Shown in pieces: positions 31,092 to 38,822 of a DNA stretch of 38,822 bases. The position numbers and the translations under genes are program-made. The stretch is from Ruminococcus sp. (GTDB taxonomy: Bacteria; Bacillota_A; Clostridia; Oscillospirales; Ruminococcaceae). The notes under the pieces were generated by a model. That model had not been told where the DNA came from. It saw only the letters and a program-made list of their open reading frames with translations, and did no database searches. Each line of letters opens with the position of its first letter. Within the stretch, counting starts at the first letter, position 1. The stretch is from contig NZ_JAIKXF010000016.1 in assembly GCF_024684275.1 (NCBI RefSeq), forward strand, positions 1 to 38,822. The letters run 5' to 3'.

Positions 31092-32612
31092 TTACTTCGC
31101 TATGCCGATGATAAGCAGCTTTCTCATGAATACGAGGTCAAATGAATCCGTATTGCCGTCGCCGTTTGCGTCACAGGAGTGCTGAGGCTTTATTTTGCCA
31201 AGCACTGTTCCCTGACAATATACAAGGTCTGCAACATTTACATCACCGTCATGGTTAAGATCGCCTATAAGAGGCTTTGGCGGAGCAGTTGTCGTTGTCG
31301 TTGAAGTCGTTGTCACAGTTGTGACCTTTACAGTTGTTGTTAAAGGCTTTGTCGTTGTTGTAGTAGTCGTAGTCGGCTTGGCTGTAGTCGTGATCGAAGT
31401 AGTTGTGGTTGTTGAAGTCGGCTTTTTAGTAGTTGTCGTTACCGTAGTTGTAGTAGTTGTGGTCGGCTTCGTCGCAGTCGTAGTTGTTGTGGTGGTAGTA
31501 GTCGCGGAGGTAGTTGTAGTCTGCTCTGGCTGACTTGTCAGAACGTAGTCAGTTTCCGAGATCTCGGGGTACTCAAAATGAGTTATTTTATAATCAGACT
31601 CGGGAGTATGCTTCTCAAAAAAGCTCTTTGAGCCCTTGAGGAAATATTCATACTTTAGCTCCCTGCCATATTTGCCGTCAAGGTCGTCCCATGTCACGTC
31701 CATTCCGTACCATATGCCGTCCTCCATCTGGACATAATTCCACATATGTCCCGTATTGTCTGCCTCAATAAGATTTCCGAATACGCACACACAGGGTATA
31801 TCCAGTCTGTCGCACATGAGCTTGAATGCCTCGGCATAGCCCTCGCATACAACTCCCGGCTCAACAACAGCACCCAGTGCAGAGCTGCTGAACCGTGCAT
31901 CAAGGTCATAGGTCGTAAATTTGGCTATATAGTCATGAATGCTTTTGAGCTGTTCATATCTGGTCGAACCTTTGACGGATACCTTGTCCAGCCCCTCCTC
32001 AAGGAGCGGACCGTAGCTTTTAGCCTCCTCAAGGGAAGTAAAGCCTTCAAGGTATGCTGGAGTTATTTCCAGAGACCTTATCTTCAGAGTATAGCCGCCT
32101 GTCCAGAAGCTTGAAGTAACGCCTGTATCATCGCCAAGTGCGATATTTATACCCGATGGCTCTATCCAGTATATCTCAGGACAATCAAAGAGCGCTGCGT
32201 CGATGCCGGGCTTGCAAGCACTGAATACTGCCGTCTGGTATTGAAGCTGGTCATCCTCTGTAAACCTTGCAGAGCCCGGCAGAGCTGATACCTTCAGCGT
32301 AACAGTCTCAGGCAGCTCAACCACGAACGGTTCGATATCAGGAACAGTTAGCTTGATAAACCTTTCGTAAACTGCCGAATTGTTAGCGTCAAGCTGCTCG
32401 CCGTAATTATAAGACCCTTTTCTATAATTTGACTCAGCCTTCGGAGAAGCAGGAAGCGTCAGCGAACCAAAATCAGCATCGCCTAACGTAACTTCATATC
32501 CTGATACATCTCCCGTACTGTCAACTGAGTATACCACGCCTGCTGTGCCTGCAAACGCAGTCATAGCTATTGCTGTCATAAATGAAATTGTCGATGAGAT
32601 TAATCTTTTCAT
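31092..32612 (-). CDS. Secreted transglutaminase-like protein with polythreonine linker and C-terminal dockerin
   Basis: A 506-residue secreted protein. A signal peptide (1-29) precedes an N-terminal region without recognised motifs (about 30-200). A transglutaminase/protease-like domain (about 215-330) has Cys256 in VCEGYAEAFKLMC, His289 in TGHMWNY and Asp305 in YGMDVTWDD, a complete Cys-His-Asp triad. A very long Thr-rich linker (about 365-447) leads to a dockerin with GDLNHDGDVNVADLVYCQ and DANGDGNTDSFDLVFMR repeats. Bacterial members are often cysteine proteases or cross-linking enzymes; which applies here is unknown. The dockerin would place it on a cellulosome-like complex. AGGAGG precedes the ATG at 32612. 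Confidence 0.88.
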   Translation of the reverse strand: MKRLISSTISFMTAIAMTAFAGTAGVVYSVDSTGDVSGYEVTLGDADFGSLTLPASPKAESNYRKGSYNYGEQLDANNSAVYERFIKLTVPDIEPFVVELPETVTLKVSALPGSARFTEDDQLQYQTAVFSACKPGIDAALFDCPEIYWIEPSGINIALGDDTGVTSSFWTGGYTLKIRSLEITPAYLEGFTSLEEAKSYGPLLEEGLDKVSVKGSTRYEQLKSIHDYIAKFTTYDLDARFSSSALGAVVEPGVVCEGYAEAFKLMCDRLDIPCVCVFGNLIEADNTGHMWNYVQMEDGIWYGMDVTWDDLDGKYGRELKYEYFLKGSKSFFEKHTPESDYKITHFEYPEISETDYVLTSQPEQTTTTSATTTTTTTTTATKPTTTTTTTVTTTTKKPTSTTTTTSITTTAKPTTTTTTTTKPLTTTVKVTTVTTTSTTTTTAPPKPLIGDLNHDGDVNVADLVYCQGTVLGKIKPQHSCDANGDGNTDSFDLVFMRKLLIIGIAK

Positions 32613-32671
32613 ACAGAACCCTCCTATTGAAACAATTAATACCCATCCCCTTAGTTTATCTGTATAATTAT

Positions 32672-32700
32672 ATTATATATAAACTGCCTATAAAAGTCAA
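32672..32700 (-). promoter_or_regulatory. Promoter of the transglutaminase-dockerin gene
   Basis: On the minus strand TTGACT (32695-32700), 17 bp, TATAAT (32672-32677). The rest of the 330-base intergenic region is AT-rich and holds the divergent aminotransferase promoter; no gene is seen in it. Confidence 0.8.
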
Positions 32701-32849
32701 TAGTTATCACCTGATTTTCATTGAAAATTAACATCGGTATTTTAGTGCAATTTGCTATTCCAAATGAGAATATCGCTATATATAGGCGAATAATGCTGAA
32801 TATGCCAAAAAAAGGAGCTATCTCTCAGTATAATTTGTTATATTGACAC

Positions 32850-32878
32850 TTGCAAATGTCTGTTTGCTGTGATATACT
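32850..32878 (+). promoter_or_regulatory. Promoter of the aminotransferase gene
   Basis: TTGCAA (32850-32855), 17 bp, TATACT (32873-32878), the same hexamer pair as before the DUF3737 gene. A better-looking TTGACA at 32843 is 24 bp from this -10 and is not used in this call. Confidence 0.68.
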
Positions 32879-32942
32879 GTTATGTGGAGATTTTGTGCAT
32901 ATTACTGCACTCATTAAATATTTGAAAGGTGAGATCCCGATA

Positions 32943-34217
32943 ATGTATTTATCCAAGATGACAAAAGAAGAGCTTGCTTCGTTCAAAAGCGAAAACGAAA
33001 AGCTGTACAATGACTTCAAAGGTCAGGGACTCTGTCTCAATATGGCAAGAGGCAACCCCTGCAGCGAACAGCTCGCCCTAAGTCTTGATATGCTCAAGAC
33101 CTTCGACGACGGTGACTTTATGAGCGAATGCGGCAATGACGTCCGCAATTACGGTGTACCTGATGGTATACCCGAAGCAAAGGAACTCTTTTCCAAAATG
33201 ATCGGCGTAAACACCGATGAGATCATCATCTTTGGTAATTCAAGCCTCAACGCTATGTTCTTCGCTGTTCAGTGTGCCTTCAACAAGGGTATACTTGGCA
33301 GCAAGCCCTGGTCAGAATACGACAAGGTAAAGTTTCTCTGCCCCGTACCGGGCTATGACAGACATTTCAAGGTAACTCAGTTCTTCGGCGTTGAGATGAT
33401 AAATATCCCTATGACTCCTACAGGCCCCGATATGGACATGATAGAGAAGCTTGTCAAGGACGACGAGACTATCAAGGGTATCTGGTGCGTTCCTCAGTAC
33501 TCTAACCCTGACGGTATCTGCTACAGCGACGAAACTGTAAAGCGCTTCGCAGCTCTAAAACCTGCTGCAAAGGACTTCCGTATTTTCTGGGATAACGCTT
33601 ACTGTATCCATCATCTCACCGATTCACCTAAATATATCCTCAATATCCTCGATGAGGCAAAAAAAGCAGGCAACGAGAACATCGTTTACATTTTCGGCTC
33701 TACTTCAAAGATAACTTTCCCGGGTGCCGGCATTGCAGTTATGGGCGGCAGCAAGGAGAATATCGACGAGCTCAAGAAATATCTCGGCATAAGCATTATC
33801 AGCCACGATAAGATGAATCAGCTCCGCCATGTTAAGTTCTTCGGCACATTCGAGAATATGCTCGATCATATGAAGAAGCACATGAGCATTATCGCTCCGA
33901 AGTTCCGACTTGTTTGCGACAAGCTTGAAAAGGAGCTGGCTCCTTACGGCATAGGTCAGTGGACAACTCCAAAGGGAGGCTACTTCATCTCATTCAATGC
34001 TCCGAACGGCTGTGCAAAGAGGATCGTTTCACTTTGCAGCGAGGCTGGCGTAACTCTCACAGGCGCAGGTGCTACATTCCCTTACGGCGTTGATCCTGAT
34101 GACAAGAACATCAGGCTCGCTCCTACATATCCGCCGATTGAGGACCTCAGCAAAGCAATGGACCTCTTTGTTATCTGCGTAAAGATAGCAGCAGCTGAAA
34201 AGCTCTTAGCTGAATAA
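32943..34217 (+). CDS. PLP-dependent aminotransferase of the AspT (class Ic, MocR-like) group
   Basis: A 424-residue cytosolic fold-type I aminotransferase. NMARGNPCSEQLALSLDML near residue 33 is characteristic of the Aminotran_MocR/AspT group, which lacks a DNA-binding domain. The cofactor site includes NSSLNAMFF (residues 99-107), FWDNAYCIHHL (Asp217) and the Schiff-base Lys256 in GSTSKITFPGAG. It probably transfers amino groups between aspartate and 2-oxoglutarate. The start at 32943 follows AAAGGTGAG; upstream in-frame codons from 32850 overlap the promoter and are rejected. Monocistronic, with its own terminator. Confidence 0.88.
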   Translation: MYLSKMTKEELASFKSENEKLYNDFKGQGLCLNMARGNPCSEQLALSLDMLKTFDDGDFMSECGNDVRNYGVPDGIPEAKELFSKMIGVNTDEIIIFGNSSLNAMFFAVQCAFNKGILGSKPWSEYDKVKFLCPVPGYDRHFKVTQFFGVEMINIPMTPTGPDMDMIEKLVKDDETIKGIWCVPQYSNPDGICYSDETVKRFAALKPAAKDFRIFWDNAYCIHHLTDSPKYILNILDEAKKAGNENIVYIFGSTSKITFPGAGIAVMGGSKENIDELKKYLGISIISHDKMNQLRHVKFFGTFENMLDHMKKHMSIIAPKFRLVCDKLEKELAPYGIGQWTTPKGGYFISFNAPNGCAKRIVSLCSEAGVTLTGAGATFPYGVDPDDKNIRLAPTYPPIEDLSKAMDLFVICVKIAAAEKLLAE

Positions 34218-34227
34218 TAAAAATATC

Positions 34228-34258
34228 GCCCTTCCGATATGATCGGAAGGGCTTTTTT
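34228..34258 (+). terminator. Terminator after the aminotransferase gene
   Basis: GCCCTTCCGAT-ATG-ATCGGAAGGGC (34228-34252), a perfect 11-bp stem followed by TTTTTT. Confidence 0.92.
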
Positions 34259-34298
34259 CATTGATTTGAATCTTGGTATAAATCAAAATTTGTATTTG

Positions 34299-34500
34299 TA
34301 GGGGACGGCGTCCTCGACGTCCTATTGTAGGGGCGGATATTATCCGCCCGTTTAGGGAACGCCTTCGTAACTGTGGGGTTACTCCCCACAGTGTGGGGAG
34401 ATGTCGCACGGCGACAAAGGGGACGGGCTTGTTAAGCTTGCCCCACACCCCACAAGGGCTGTCAGCCCTTGACCTGACCAAAGGAACACAGTCCCTTTGG
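34299..34500. repeat. Cluster of GC-rich palindromic hairpins (REP-like intergenic element)
   Basis: About 200 bases hold successive hairpins: GGACG/CGTCC (34303-34322), GGGCGGAT/ATCCGCCC (34331-34349), CTGTGGGG/CCCCACAG (34371-34391), which competes with CTCCCCACA/TGTGGGGAG (34382-34400), GTCGC/GCGAC (34403-34415), CAAGGGCT/AGCCCTTG (34453-34471) and CCAAAGG/CCTTTGG (34478-34500). The content is clearly more GC-rich than its surroundings. Phrases like GTAGGGGCGGATATTATCC resemble dispersed intergenic repeats of Ruminococcus-type genomes. The short minus-strand reading frame here is low-complexity and not called. It lies between the ends of the aminotransferase and GH43 genes. Confidence 0.75.
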
Positions 34501-34544
34501 AATCCCGTTCATAGGCTCGGCAAGTTATCGCGTTAAACTTTTAT

Positions 34545-37436
34545 TCAGCTAACAATAATTGTTGCTGTGACCTTTTTGTTCGCCGCAGAGAGCTCTGCTT
34601 CATCGCTGAGATTGATTACGGGATCGCCGTTTCCGTCAAAAACCACTCGCTTGATACGGGTATGTCTGCACGGATCATACAGCGGATCCTTATTATATGT
34701 GCCGCAGCCCTGTGACGCATGGCTGTCTGGGCGGGCATGATACACAATGAGGAGATTCCCCTTCTCGTCCTTTACAAAGCTGTTGTGTCCTGGACCTGAT
34801 CTTCCCTTGACATCTGCCGTTGAAAGCACAGGCTCAGTAAGCTTTTTCCAGCTCTTAGTGTTCATAAGGTCGGCATTTATATCAGCTTCAAGACGCCCAA
34901 CACAGTACTCTGAACCGGTTCCCGAAGCAGAGAAGAACACGTCGACCTTCTTGTCAGTCTTTAGGACTGCCGCTCCCTCGTTTACGCGGTTGTTCACAAG
35001 CTCCCATTTATACTCGGGCTTGGTGAGAAGTATAGGCTTTGAGATAAGCTTCCACGGCTCGGCAGGGTTTATCTCCGCCATAAACAGTGAGGAATCGCCT
35101 TTTATTTCAGCCCATATAACATAGTGTTTGCCATTGTTTTCAAAATAGGTCATATCAAGAGAGAAGCTTCTGAATGAATCACTGTCACCTGCGCTTGCCT
35201 GCATCTGTCCGCATTCCGTCCAGCTTCCGGTGTAGGGATCGCCGTCACATTTCAGCACGTAGGGACGTATCGCCCATATATCACTGCTGGCGCCTGCCGC
35301 AAAGAACATATACCATGATCCGCCGATTTTATGCATTTCAGGAGCCCAAATGTGCTTGGCAAGTATTCCGCTGGAGTGTGCTTTCCAGATAGTCTTTTCC
35401 TCAGCATTCGCAAGTCCGTCCACCGTATTGCTCCTTCGGAGGATTATGCGGTCATAACCCTTGTCAACGCTGCCGTAAGCAGGATAAGACGCCGTAAAAT
35501 AGAAGTATCCGTCGCCGCCGTCCACTACATAAGGATCGGCTCTTTCTTTTATAAAAGGATCGGAGTAGAGCTCTGCGCTTGTTCTTACTGTACCGTTTAC
35601 AGTATATGTCCCAGGCTTTGATGTGTCGATATTTGCAATATCAGAGCTGTTCCAGTCAACACTGAGCTCGCCTGTACCGCCGCCTGTGTACTGCGCTGTG
35701 ACGGTCTTTGGCATATTCAGCGGCTCACCGCTCCTGACGCTGACAGTTGCCGGCTTTATTCCTGTATTTATGGGAGTAAGCCCTGCTGAGGGATAAGCGC
35801 TTATAAGTGCATTATACTGATCGCCGTTAATCGGGATAACATATCCGTGACGGGGCGTAAAATTGAAGCTGTAGCTGTTTCGGCTCACTGTCCTGAAGTT
35901 GGTGAGATCGTTAGTCTCCTGCATTACGTAGTATCCGTCGCCGTATGCATCGGACATCATCAGCCACTTGTCAGTACCGATAAGATTGTAGATATTCGGT
36001 CCCTCAACGCCGATATTTCCCTCAGAGACCTGCTTTATCTCACTGTAAGGACCGCTTGCATGGTCGGCTGTGGCAAGATAGATACGCTTGTTGGTCTCGT
36101 TCTTGTAGTACATATAGTACTTTCCCTTCTGACAGATTATATCAGAGTCAATTGCGTCATTGCCGTTTTTCGGCGCAAACAGCAGCTGCGGCTCTGTATC
36201 AAGCTTTTTCATATCCCTGCTGTAGGCATAGTACATAATAGTTCTGTCATCACGCCCAGGGACTCTCGCCGCAAAGTATATCATATAGGCTTCCTTTTCG
36301 GGATCGTATATAGCCTGCGGAGCCCACGCACGGTCAGCTCCCTGCATGAGCGGATACTTATTGGCTATTTCAATGCTTGTCTCATCAAACCAGTGTACAA
36401 GGTCCGTGGACTTTGCACTAAGGAGATTTCGGTTGCTGCTCCAGCCAAGTGAGGACTTCATATCCGTAGCAAGCATATAGTATAATCCGTCCTCGCCCTT
36501 GAAGATATACGGATCACGAATACATTCCGTGCCTACGCCTGACTTCCATACAGCTCCGCCGCCATTGAGCGCCTTGAAGTTGTAGCCGTCAGTGCTGACA
36601 GCATAGGAGAGGCGCTCCTGCTCGGGAGCATTTCCGAGGAAGTATGCAAAGAGGTAAGCCACATCTGGCTTCTCGGTGGAAATGGTGCTGTATGTCTGTA
36701 TATCGGCTTCTTTGCCGAGTATAAAGCTTGTAAGCAGAACTAAGTCAGCAGTATTTACTGCTTTGTCGCCGTTCATATCGGCAATGGCAGACATGGTATC
36801 ATCAAAGCTGCTGATAACGCCCCGCTGCATGATGATACGGTCGAAGCTGTCAACAGCTCCGTCAAAGTTAAGGTCACCGCGGACAAATTTAAAATCACCG
36901 TCAACAGGACGGATATAGAACTTCTGTCCCTCGCCCTGCCAGTAATCCCACTGGTCGATATTAGCACCATTCTCATAGCTTATGTCATACACGTCAAGAG
37001 CAGCATTCCCCGAGCACTCCGCTGTGATATAGTAAGCATCATCGGTGCGGTGGAGTATGAAATGCTGAGCCGCAGTGTCCTTGTACTCCGAAAGATAGAT
37101 ATTGTTGCCATTTGTTGAATCGCCGTTTTCCACCGTAAGCGCAAGCTTTCTGTCCCTGCCTGAGAGTATGCAGCATTTCCCGTCACCTGCACTCTCGATA
37201 TGCCATACCTGTGAATCGTCGCCAAGCTTCTCCCACTGGTGGACATTTCCGTCACTTGCAGCAGTTATGTACTTTCCGCTCAGACGAACCATGATAGTAT
37301 AATCAGCTCTGCTTATGACCTCGCCGTACTCATCTGCAAAGTCCGCAGTTACCGCCGCCTGTACGCTGACAGGACAAGCCGCAAATGCAAGCGCAGCCGC
37401 ACTTGCGGCAGCCATCAGTCTTTTAAGACAATTCAT
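34545..37436 (-). CDS. Secreted RICIN-dockerin-GH43-GH43 hemicellulase
   Basis: A 963-residue secreted enzyme. A signal peptide (1-28) is followed by a RICIN/CBM13-like beta-trefoil (about 45-178; SQVWHIES and QHFILHRT repeats), then an internal dockerin (187-241; DLNFDGAVDSFDRIIMQRGV and DMNGDKAVNTADLVLLTSFI). GH43 module 1 spans about 258-560 (catalytic-base region CIRDPYI, Asp308; AWAPQAI; VEGPNIY), followed by a small Ig-like Big_4 domain (about 570-622). GH43 module 2 spans about 625-950 (RADPYV, Asp634; HIWAPEMH). GH43 enzymes remove arabinose or xylose from hemicellulose or pectin side chains. The start is ATG at 37436 with GAGG 8 bases upstream; the TTG at 37442 is less likely. No clear terminator except the hairpin cluster downstream. 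Confidence 0.9.
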   Translation of the reverse strand: MNCLKRLMAAASAAALAFAACPVSVQAAVTADFADEYGEVISRADYTIMVRLSGKYITAASDGNVHQWEKLGDDSQVWHIESAGDGKCCILSGRDRKLALTVENGDSTNGNNIYLSEYKDTAAQHFILHRTDDAYYITAECSGNAALDVYDISYENGANIDQWDYWQGEGQKFYIRPVDGDFKFVRGDLNFDGAVDSFDRIIMQRGVISSFDDTMSAIADMNGDKAVNTADLVLLTSFILGKEADIQTYSTISTEKPDVAYLFAYFLGNAPEQERLSYAVSTDGYNFKALNGGGAVWKSGVGTECIRDPYIFKGEDGLYYMLATDMKSSLGWSSNRNLLSAKSTDLVHWFDETSIEIANKYPLMQGADRAWAPQAIYDPEKEAYMIYFAARVPGRDDRTIMYYAYSRDMKKLDTEPQLLFAPKNGNDAIDSDIICQKGKYYMYYKNETNKRIYLATADHASGPYSEIKQVSEGNIGVEGPNIYNLIGTDKWLMMSDAYGDGYYVMQETNDLTNFRTVSRNSYSFNFTPRHGYVIPINGDQYNALISAYPSAGLTPINTGIKPATVSVRSGEPLNMPKTVTAQYTGGGTGELSVDWNSSDIANIDTSKPGTYTVNGTVRTSAELYSDPFIKERADPYVVDGGDGYFYFTASYPAYGSVDKGYDRIILRRSNTVDGLANAEEKTIWKAHSSGILAKHIWAPEMHKIGGSWYMFFAAGASSDIWAIRPYVLKCDGDPYTGSWTECGQMQASAGDSDSFRSFSLDMTYFENNGKHYVIWAEIKGDSSLFMAEINPAEPWKLISKPILLTKPEYKWELVNNRVNEGAAVLKTDKKVDVFFSASGTGSEYCVGRLEADINADLMNTKSWKKLTEPVLSTADVKGRSGPGHNSFVKDEKGNLLIVYHARPDSHASQGCGTYNKDPLYDPCRHTRIKRVVFDGNGDPVINLSDEAELSAANKKVTATIIVS

Positions 37437-37507
37437 ACTCAAAACCTCTTTTCTTCATTGTGATAATAACCATAGATCAAGCGAACTATCAGTTCAGCTC
37501 CGCAGCT

Positions 37508-38182
37508 TTACCCTACAAACATAAATGCAAGCAGATCCCAGTACATATGCAGTGCAATGGGAACAAGTATATTTTTGCTTTTGAGAAATTCAGTGCTGAA
37601 TATCACACTCAAAAACAGAATTATAATAAATCCGAAATGCGTAAATGCCGATACAAAAGAACCTGTCCTTATCCAGATAGGAAAATGTATAATAACGAAC
37701 ATGACAGCGTTGAGAAGGATATACTGCCGCTTCTTATCCTCTTTGACTGTTGCGTTCAGCAGCCAGCCGCGGAACACCATTTCCTCCTCCAATCCGACAA
37801 ACAGAACGGTTATGATACTCGCTATGCCGAAATCGCTTTGTATTTTTATTTCACCATACTGACTATACGCATTGACCAGAATGTATGCGGTAAAAAATGC
37901 AAAATAGGGAAGATATTTCAGCCAATTCACCTTAGCTGCAAACATTTCCTTCAGCTTTACGTGAACATCGGAGGAATACTTATGTATAAGAAGCACGGCA
38001 GGCAGCGTCCATACAAGGTTCTTGATAACAGTCTCACACAGTTCAACAATTAAATCATTATTTATTGCACTGTCCAGATGCTTTCTGCAAAGCATCTCAT
38101 AGACTGTCCAAGCAGCATAAAATAATACTATATAGATTAATAAAGCTTTTTTCAACGTTAGTTTGTTAGTTTTGAGTTCCAT
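37508..38182 (-). CDS. CPBP family intramembrane metalloprotease
   Basis: A 224-residue protein with about six to seven transmembrane helices and the three CPBP (CAAX protease/Abi) motifs: EExxxR in EEEMVFR (Glu133, Glu134, Arg138), FxxxH in FVIIH (162-166) and HxxxD in HMYWD (His212, Asp216). All expected active-site residues are present. Family members cleave peptides within the membrane, and many bacterial copies serve in bacteriocin self-immunity or maturation. No bacteriocin gene is visible here. AAGGAG precedes the ATG at 38182, 23 bases after the TfoX-like stop, so the two genes are probably co-transcribed. Confidence 0.9.
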   Translation of the reverse strand: MELKTNKLTLKKALLIYIVLFYAAWTVYEMLCRKHLDSAINNDLIVELCETVIKNLVWTLPAVLLIHKYSSDVHVKLKEMFAAKVNWLKYLPYFAFFTAYILVNAYSQYGEIKIQSDFGIASIITVLFVGLEEEMVFRGWLLNATVKEDKKRQYILLNAVMFVIIHFPIWIRTGSFVSAFTHFGFIIILFLSVIFSTEFLKSKNILVPIALHMYWDLLAFMFVG

Positions 38183-38205
38183 TTATTCTCCTTTTAGCAG
38201 TGTAT

Positions 38206-38520
38206 TTATTTCTTTTTCTTTGGCAGAGGCAATTCGCTGACCATTGCCTCAAACAATTCCCTGAGAAAGGATTTGTTCTCAACGTCCTCAACAAGAAGCA
38301 TTTCCTTTGCGCCCTCATAGGGAAGTTCAAGAGGCACATCGGGCATAAGCGCCCTTGCATTCTTTGTATTCTTCACAAGGAATCTGTCATCGTAAATACC
38401 GCCGATGACTCTGCCCTGATAGTAGATTATGTACTCCCCCATCATTGCCCTGTAGGAAATATCGGTAAGCTCCGATAACTGTTCAAGTACAAATTCGAGA
38501 TATTCCTTTGTTGATGCCAT
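38206..38520 (-). CDS. TfoX N-terminal domain protein
   Basis: A 104-residue soluble protein matching the TfoX/Sxy N-terminal domain: ISYRAMMGEYIIYYQGRVIGGIYDDRFLVKNT is the family core (residues 21-52). A Lys-rich tail ends it. In Gammaproteobacteria the two-domain form activates competence genes; single-domain forms like this one, common in Firmicutes, have no established role. AGGACAG precedes the ATG at 38520. It is the first gene of a pair with the CPBP protease and has its own promoter. Confidence 0.85.
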   Translation of the reverse strand: MASTKEYLEFVLEQLSELTDISYRAMMGEYIIYYQGRVIGGIYDDRFLVKNTKNARALMPDVPLELPYEGAKEMLLVEDVENKSFLRELFEAMVSELPLPKKKK

Positions 38521-38557
38521 AGACTGTCCTCAGCTTTCTTAACAATTTATCAATAAT

Positions 38558-38586
38558 ATTCTATACTATTTTCTCCTGAAAATCAA
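38558..38586 (-). promoter_or_regulatory. Promoter of the TfoX-CPBP gene pair
   Basis: On the minus strand TTGATT (38581-38586), 17 bp, TAGAAT (38558-38563), giving a leader of about 30 bases. Confidence 0.68.
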
Positions 38587-38620
38587 TAGATTTTTGTGTT
38601 TTTTATATCATTTGGCGCAA

Positions 38621-38650
38621 AAAAAGCTCCGACACACGATCGGAGCTTTT
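38621..38650 (-). terminator. Terminator of the gene entering from the right
   Basis: AAAAGCTCCGA (38622-38632) pairs with TCGGAGCTTTT (38640-38650) around CACACGA; on the minus strand a run of T follows the stem. It sits 12 bases beyond the stop of the partial gene. Confidence 0.88.
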
Positions 38651-38662
38651 AATGGATTTTTT

Positions 38663-38822
38663 TTACTTTATGAGACCTATACCCCATATAGTGAAGCTGC
38701 CGCTTCCGCTTATAGAAACATCAAGGTCACCTGTTGTATCCTGATAATAGCCAAGCTCTGCGTCCGGACCGCCCCATGTGTACTGCTTATTTCCGTTGAT
38801 CTTTGTAGTCTTGCCATTAACA
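38663..38822 (-). CDS. C-terminal fragment of an unidentified, probably secreted protein
   Basis: The final 52 codons of a minus-strand gene whose start lies beyond the window; stop TAA at 38663-38665. The fragment has short beta-strand-like segments rich in Gly, Thr, Ser and Trp (KQYTWGGPDAELGYYQDTTG and GSGSFTIWGIGLIK), a composition common in carbohydrate-binding or beta-sandwich modules. No domain family can be named from this length. The terminator directly after it supports that it is a real gene end. Confidence 0.6.
   Translation of the reverse strand, partial: VNGKTTKINGNKQYTWGGPDAELGYYQDTTGDLDVSISGSGSFTIWGIGLIK

Noticed and set aside
32843..32878. TTGACA at 32843 as the -35 of the aminotransferase promoter
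   Set aside because: It is 24 bp from the TATACT box; TTGCAA at 32850 gives the normal 17 bp spacing.
34206..34481. 91-codon minus-strand reading frame between the aminotransferase and GH43 genes
   Set aside because: It runs through the terminator and the hairpin cluster and has no family match or ribosome site.

Overview
The window looks like a chromosome segment from a fibre-degrading, Gram-positive anaerobe of the Ruminococcus type (Oscillospiraceae). The evidence is a set of secreted proteins with dockerin modules and threonine-rich linkers (GH5 endoglucanase, tandem GH43, transglutaminase-dockerin), a sporulation sigma factor SigG, lipoprotein and LCP envelope genes, strong AGGAGG-type ribosome sites, and many promoters with a TATAAT-like -10 box 17 bp from the -35 box. 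The species cannot be settled from this sequence alone.

Layout. 1-131 is the 3' end of acetate kinase, followed by a terminator and a 119-bp inverted repeat. 324-3609 holds a DUF3737 beta-helix gene divergent from an ECF-like sigma factor, whose partner is a membrane-anchored protein with an extracytoplasmic triple repeat (probably an anti-sigma or sensor). 3724-5450 has pyridoxamine kinase and sigG, each with its own terminator. 5595-9719 is a tightly overlapped operon: sugar-binding lipoprotein, two permeases and a GH105 unsaturated uronyl hydrolase, which together suggest uptake and cleavage of pectin fragments. The ABC ATPase must be elsewhere. 9844-11372 is an NfeD/SPFH (stomatin) pair. 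11540-12715 is a secreted protein with an N-terminal dockerin.

12998-18719 is the most unusual operon: MBOAT acyltransferase, DHHW/AlgJ-like SGNH protein, FkbH-like protein, acyl carrier protein and a membrane metallophosphoesterase. Its organisation parallels the dlt D-alanylation pathway, with FkbH in place of DltA. I infer that it activates a glyceryl (or related C3) group on the carrier protein and transfers it to a surface glycan.

18834-23625 encodes an RlmB-type rRNA methyltransferase, an 841-residue membrane protein that resembles a P-type ATPase with its signature motifs degraded, and an LCP cell-wall glycopolymer ligase. 23722-27663 (minus) carries the GH5-dockerin cellulase, a rod-like structured element with T-tracts on both strands, and a c-di-GMP protein with a degenerate GGDEF and an intact EAL domain. 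27973-30039 is a solitary PglX-like adenine methyltransferase that ends about where the C-terminal region of full-length PglX would begin; no other BREX gene is in the window. It converges on a TPR-like membrane protein gene. 31092-38822 holds a dockerin-transglutaminase, an AspT-type aminotransferase, a cluster of hairpin repeats, a large RICIN-dockerin-GH43-GH43 enzyme, a CPBP protease with a TfoX-like gene, and the 3' end of one further gene.

The dockerin proteins, the GH105 operon and possibly the sigma/sensor pair point to a plant-cell-wall degradation lifestyle. No tRNA, rRNA, CRISPR array, transposase or prophage gene was recognised.
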